The notes under the pieces were generated by a model that searched no databases, had not been told where the DNA came from, and saw only the letters and a list, made by a program, of their open reading frames with translations. From positions 1-9,545 of the forward strand of contig JASMME010000036.1 in the NCBI GenBank assembly GCA_030748365.1: a DNA stretch of 9,545 nt, written 5' to 3'. The position numbers and the translations under genes were made by a program. Below are positions 7,622 through 9,545 of the stretch, piece by piece (the stretch's first letter is position 1; every line of letters begins with the position of its first letter). The stretch is from Lutibacter sp. (GTDB lineage: Bacteria > Bacteroidota > Bacteroidia > Flavobacteriales > Flavobacteriaceae).

Positions 7622-8224
7622 ATGTGGTATAGCATCTGCGCATTTATTCGCTTCCACTGCAAAGCAACCAACCAGCATGGTGTGCACTCTCCTTTTGTAT
7701 ACGACTTCCTGACAGAAGGTTGCTATCAAAAATCAAAGAAATTGACCCAATTTGCCAAGAATCAGTATCGGCAAGGCCCTAATGACCGTGCTTCCTCAGG
7801 CACATACCAGCTTTTGTGTAAGATTTCACTTTACTGGAAACCCCGTAGGGTGCTAGTGAACAGTAGGGTCTGCAAAACGCTTATAAACTGTATTGGCTAC
7901 CACGGTGAGGGAATGGTTTTAGACAGCCCCTTTGAGGAGGGGTTTGTGTGGCCAAAAGAACATTCAAATCCTTATGACCTGGTATATTTCAACCAGCTAA
8001 GAGATCGCAAACAAAGTGTTCATCTCTTTTATACTTCTATGGGTGTAAGTCATACAAATACCGTCTTTTTCTTTAGCCGTATCAGGGCCTGTAAAAAAAG
8101 TTTTGCCACCTGGAAAGACCTTTGTGCACACCCCAAGGCCAAGGTCTGCCTGGACCTCTACAATCACGGAATTATCTTGCTGAGGGAACACCAGGAAAAA
8201 GAATATTTTAGCCTACGGGTATAG
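7622..8224 (+). CDS. Shortened, probably inactive homologue of a flavobacterial class I SAM methyltransferase
   Basis: The 200-residue protein is recognised from its two ends. Residues 16-27 (TNQHGVHSPFVY) and the C-terminal part, residues 164-200 (WKDLCAHPKAKVCLDLY, then HGIILLREHQEKEYFSLRV), fit a class I SAM-dependent methyltransferase family common in flavobacteria, whose members I recall as about 230-260 residues. Where relatives carry the SAM-binding motif I, of the form LELGTSLG after a KPK-like segment, this protein has KPRRVLVNSRVCKT (73-86), with no glycine loop or acidic residue. Where relatives have YFDGNH it reads YFNQLRD (122-128), and the late FDDI motif is FSRI (151-154). Two stretches, about 37-62 and 98-118, are contracted. 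The frame is intact, with nine cysteines. It may therefore be a catalytically dead protein with a retained structural role, or a gene in decay. The ATG at 7622 is the first start after an in-frame stop and aligns with the family N terminus. Confidence 0.72.
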   Translation: MWYSICAFIRFHCKATNQHGVHSPFVYDFLTEGCYQKSKKLTQFAKNQYRQGPNDRASSGTYQLLCKISLYWKPRRVLVNSRVCKTLINCIGYHGEGMVLDSPFEEGFVWPKEHSNPYDLVYFNQLRDRKQSVHLFYTSMGVSHTNTVFFFSRIRACKKSFATWKDLCAHPKAKVCLDLYNHGIILLREHQEKEYFSLRV

Positions 8225-8246
8225 ACGAGATTCTCTATTAAAATAG

Positions 8247-8254
8247 TACCTTTA
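8247..8254 (+). promoter_or_regulatory. Possible promoter -7 box for the corrinoid adenosyltransferase gene
   Basis: TACCTTTA matches TAnnTTTG at all but the last base, 29 bp before the ATG. An AAGGAG at 8263-8268 could serve as a ribosome binding site, though at 14 bases from the ATG it is rather far. No clear -33 TTG is seen. Confidence 0.35.
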
Positions 8255-8282
8255 CAAGCGCTAAGGAGTAAAAAATACACCG

Positions 8283-8831
8283 ATGAAAATATATACCAAG
8301 ACTGGAGACGGGGGAGAGACATCCCTGATTGGAGGGGCACGCGTTCCGAAACACCACCAACGAATCAAGGCCTACGGAACCTTTGATGAACTAAACGCCT
8401 ACCTGGGACTGATCAAGGACCAGGAAATCGATCCGTCAAGTGCGGCGGTACTGTTATCAGTACAAAAAACCTTGTTTGTCATGGGGGCCATGCTGGCCAC
8501 TCCACCGGACAAAGCAGGTAAAATAGCGGGTATCCAACAGATCGATGCGGCGGCTGTTAAAGCGCTGGAAGAAGCCATCGATCAGTTACAGGAAAAACTC
8601 CCTAAAATGACCCATTTTATCCTTCCGGGAGGGCATACAAGTGTATCCTTTTGTCATATTGCGCGCTGTATCTGCCGCCGGGCAGAGCGAAACGTCACGG
8701 AATTGCGTGAATCCTGTGAGATCGACCAGCGTATTTTGGTCTATTTAAATCGACTTTCCGACTATCTTTTTGTATTGGCACGTAGCCTGGGAGCCAAACA
8801 CAATGCGCCAGAAATTAAATGGATACCCTAA
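8283..8831 (+). CDS. pduO: PduO-type ATP:cob(I)alamin adenosyltransferase
   Basis: This enzyme moves the 5'-deoxyadenosyl group of ATP to cob(I)alamin or a related corrinoid, making adenosylcobalamin for enzymes such as methylmalonyl-CoA mutase. The 182-residue protein has the normal length of the all-helical, trimeric PduO/MmaB family. The N-terminal ATP-binding segment TKTGDGGETSLIGGARVPK is present, followed by AYGTFDELNAYLGL. The helix with CRRAERNVTEL (from residue 131) and the segment NRLSDYLFVLAR (156-167) carry the conserved arginines and aspartate of the active site. FILPGGH lies between. The first residues match the family start, supporting the ATG at 8283. It lies 58 bp after the methyltransferase-like gene with no terminator between; no cobalamin biosynthesis gene or cobalamin riboswitch is in view, so the role is probably cofactor activation or salvage. 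Confidence 0.95.
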   Translation: MKIYTKTGDGGETSLIGGARVPKHHQRIKAYGTFDELNAYLGLIKDQEIDPSSAAVLLSVQKTLFVMGAMLATPPDKAGKIAGIQQIDAAAVKALEEAIDQLQEKLPKMTHFILPGGHTSVSFCHIARCICRRAERNVTELRESCEIDQRILVYLNRLSDYLFVLARSLGAKHNAPEIKWIP

Positions 8832-8885
8832 GTCGGCTATGTTTGCCCTACCTCCTAAAAAACTTCCTCTATAAAAAAATGTCAT

Positions 8886-8920
8886 TTTTCTTGACTTTTT
8901 GACTAAAAAATTTATTTTTG
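8886..8920 (+). promoter_or_regulatory. Near-consensus Bacteroidota promoter for the DUF2795-type gene
   Basis: TTTTCTTG with its TTG at 8891-8893 is the -33 element, followed by a 19-bp spacer and TATTTTTG (8913-8920), a perfect TAnnTTTG box. Transcription should begin near 8925, giving a leader of about 21 nt. AAAAGGAA directly before the ATG at 8946 may aid ribosome binding. This is the best promoter in the window. Confidence 0.8.
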
Positions 8921-8945
8921 CAGAAATTTAATACCCGAAAAGGAA

Positions 8946-9167
8946 ATGTACTGGACTTTAGAACTGGCCTCCTACCTCGCAGATGCTCCTTGGCCGGCGA
9001 GCAAAGATGAGCTAATCGATTACGCAATCAGAACGGGCGCCCCCTTAGAGGTGGTGGAAAACCTGCAGGAGATAGAAGAAGAAGAGGAAGTATACGATAC
9101 CATCCTCGAGATTTGGCCTGACTATCCTACGGAAGAAGATTATCTCTGGAACGAGGATGAGTATTGA
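8946..9167 (+). CDS. Small acidic DUF2795-type protein
   Basis: The 73-residue protein starts MYWTLELASYLADAPWPASK and continues into DELIDYAIRTGAPLEVVENLQ, the helical pattern of the DUF2795 family as found in Bacteroidota, where a gene like this commonly sits before secA. Residues about 42-47 are a glutamate run and the C-terminal third is acidic and aromatic (IWPDYPTEEDYLWNEDEY). By count 22 residues are Asp or Glu and only two are Lys or Arg, so it is strongly negative. There is no signal peptide or membrane span, so it is cytosolic. Its function is not known. A strong promoter stands directly upstream and a good terminator directly downstream, so it is probably a single-gene, well-expressed unit separate from secA. 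Confidence 0.9.
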   Translation: MYWTLELASYLADAPWPASKDELIDYAIRTGAPLEVVENLQEIEEEEEVYDTILEIWPDYPTEEDYLWNEDEY

Positions 9168-9185
9168 CCGAACCAACAAATAAGT

Positions 9186-9210
9186 AAAAGTCTCTCTGAG
9201 GCTTTTTTTT
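9186..9210 (+). terminator. Intrinsic terminator after the DUF2795-type gene
   Basis: A 9-bp stem with one T-G wobble (9186-9194 with 9198-9206; AAAAGTCTC/GAGGCTTTT) and the 3-base loop TCT is followed by T residues to 9210. It begins 19 bp after the stop codon and separates this gene from secA. Confidence 0.85.
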
Positions 9211-9235
9211 GTTTTAAATTGGCTTTTTTAGGTAC

Positions 9236-9262
9236 TTGTAAACTTTAAAATTGCTAAATTCG
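9236..9262 (+). promoter_or_regulatory. Possible secA promoter
   Basis: TTG at 9236-9238 and TAAATTCG at 9255-9262 (one mismatch to TAnnTTTG) are separated by 16 bp, shorter than the usual 19. If used, transcription would start near 9267, giving secA a leader of about 64 nt that contains the hairpin at 9280-9312. Confidence 0.35.
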
Positions 9263-9279
9263 CTACTGTAAAATACGTC

Positions 9280-9312
9280 TGGGAATAGGGCGCCAAGCCC
9301 CCGAGATTCCCA
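9280..9312 (+). promoter_or_regulatory. Hairpin in the secA leader
   Basis: An outer 7-bp stem TGGGAAT/ATTCCCA (9280-9286 with 9306-9312) encloses an inner 4-bp stem GGGC/GCCC (9288-9291 with 9297-9300) with the loop GCCAA. A single A is unpaired on the left and CCGAG on the right. No T run follows, so it is not an intrinsic terminator. The hairpin ends 18 nt before the secA ATG, so it could affect translation or mRNA stability. I do not recognise it as a known riboswitch. Confidence 0.45.
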
Positions 9313-9330
9313 AACCATGAACGTCTGATA

Positions 9331-9545
9331 ATGAGCATACTGAATACAGCCTTCAAATTATTTTTGGGAGATAAAAAGAAAAAAGATCTCAAACTACTAC
9401 AACCGATTGTTCAGAAGGTTGCGGCCTTTGAGTCAGTGATGACAAGCCTTTCAAACGATGCCTTGCGCGAAAGGACTACTACTTTTAAGCAACAAATTGG
9501 AACGGCTGTCAAAGACGTACAGGATCGCATACAACTACTAAAAGA
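9331..9545 (+). CDS. secA: Protein translocase ATPase SecA, N-terminal part
   Basis: The first 71 codons are visible before the window ends. SecA is the ATPase that drives preproteins through the SecYEG channel at the inner membrane. The visible N terminus, MSILNTAFKLFLGDKKKKDL, then LLQPIVQKV and LSNDALRERTTTFKQQI, matches the start of Bacteroidota SecA: a first amphipathic helix with a basic GDKxxKD segment, then the long helix with the L-x-x-x-x-LRxxTxxFK pattern leading to the nucleotide-binding domain. Walker motifs lie beyond the window. The ATG at 9331 follows in-frame stops. No Shine-Dalgarno sequence is seen. A three-codon ORF (9317-9328) ends two bases before the start. Confidence 0.9.
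   Translation, partial: MSILNTAFKLFLGDKKKKDLKLLQPIVQKVAAFESVMTSLSNDALRERTTTFKQQIGTAVKDVQDRIQLLK

Noticed and set aside
7997..8191. Minus-strand frame inside the methyltransferase-like gene
   Set aside because: No recognisable pattern, and the plus-strand frame has clear homology at this end.
8875..8889. AAAAATG/CATTTTT palindrome as a terminator for the adenosyltransferase gene
   Set aside because: There is no room for a loop (one base) and no GC in the stem core; it overlaps the next promoter's -33 region and is better read as AT-rich promoter sequence.
1..9545. CRISPR arrays, tRNA or rRNA genes, insertion sequences, phage or defence genes
   Set aside because: Read for on both strands; no regular repeats, cloverleaf patterns, transposase motifs or terminal inverted repeats were seen.

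Overview
The window looks like a chromosomal housekeeping segment from a member of the Bacteroidota, most likely a marine-type flavobacterium (family Flavobacteriaceae). This rests on the protein style (FumC, Pta, AckA, HutI, a DUF2795-type protein just before SecA, and a flavobacterial methyltransferase-like protein with a TNQHGVHSPFV motif), on several TAnnTTTG boxes of the Bacteroidota primary sigma factor, and on the scarcity of Shine-Dalgarno sequences. There are no rRNA or tRNA genes, CRISPR arrays, insertion sequences or phage genes.

Layout, left to right. (1) Bases 2-574 hold the 3' part of a HAD-family hydrolase gene. It overlaps by 29 bp a glutaredoxin-fold arsenate reductase (ArsC family, 546-884). 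(2) A 56-residue membrane protein, not recognised, lies on the minus strand at 946-1116. (3) fumC (class II fumarase, 1408-2805) converges on the minus-strand pta-ackA operon (6178 down to 2883), and the two share a strong bidirectional terminator at 2849-2878. (4) pta and hutI (imidazolonepropionase, 6320-7564) are divergent. Each has a perfect TAnnTTTG box, with an imperfect inverted repeat between them. (5) Downstream of hutI lies a shortened methyltransferase homologue that seems to have lost its SAM-binding motifs (7622-8224). It is followed by a PduO-type corrinoid adenosyltransferase (8283-8831), a very acidic 73-residue DUF2795-type protein with its own near-consensus promoter and terminator (8946-9167), and the 5' end of secA (9331 onward), whose leader can form a hairpin.

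Together the genes cover central carbon metabolism (fumarase in the TCA cycle; Pta and AckA interconverting acetyl-CoA, acetyl phosphate and acetate), histidine breakdown (HutI), cobalamin cofactor maturation (PduO) and protein export (SecA). I see no clear new multi-gene system. The best candidates for a second look are the apparently SAM-binding-dead methyltransferase homologue, the structured secA leader, the inverted repeat between pta and hutI, and the unannotated-size membrane protein. The pta start also needs correction: the upstream GTG overlaps the promoter box.
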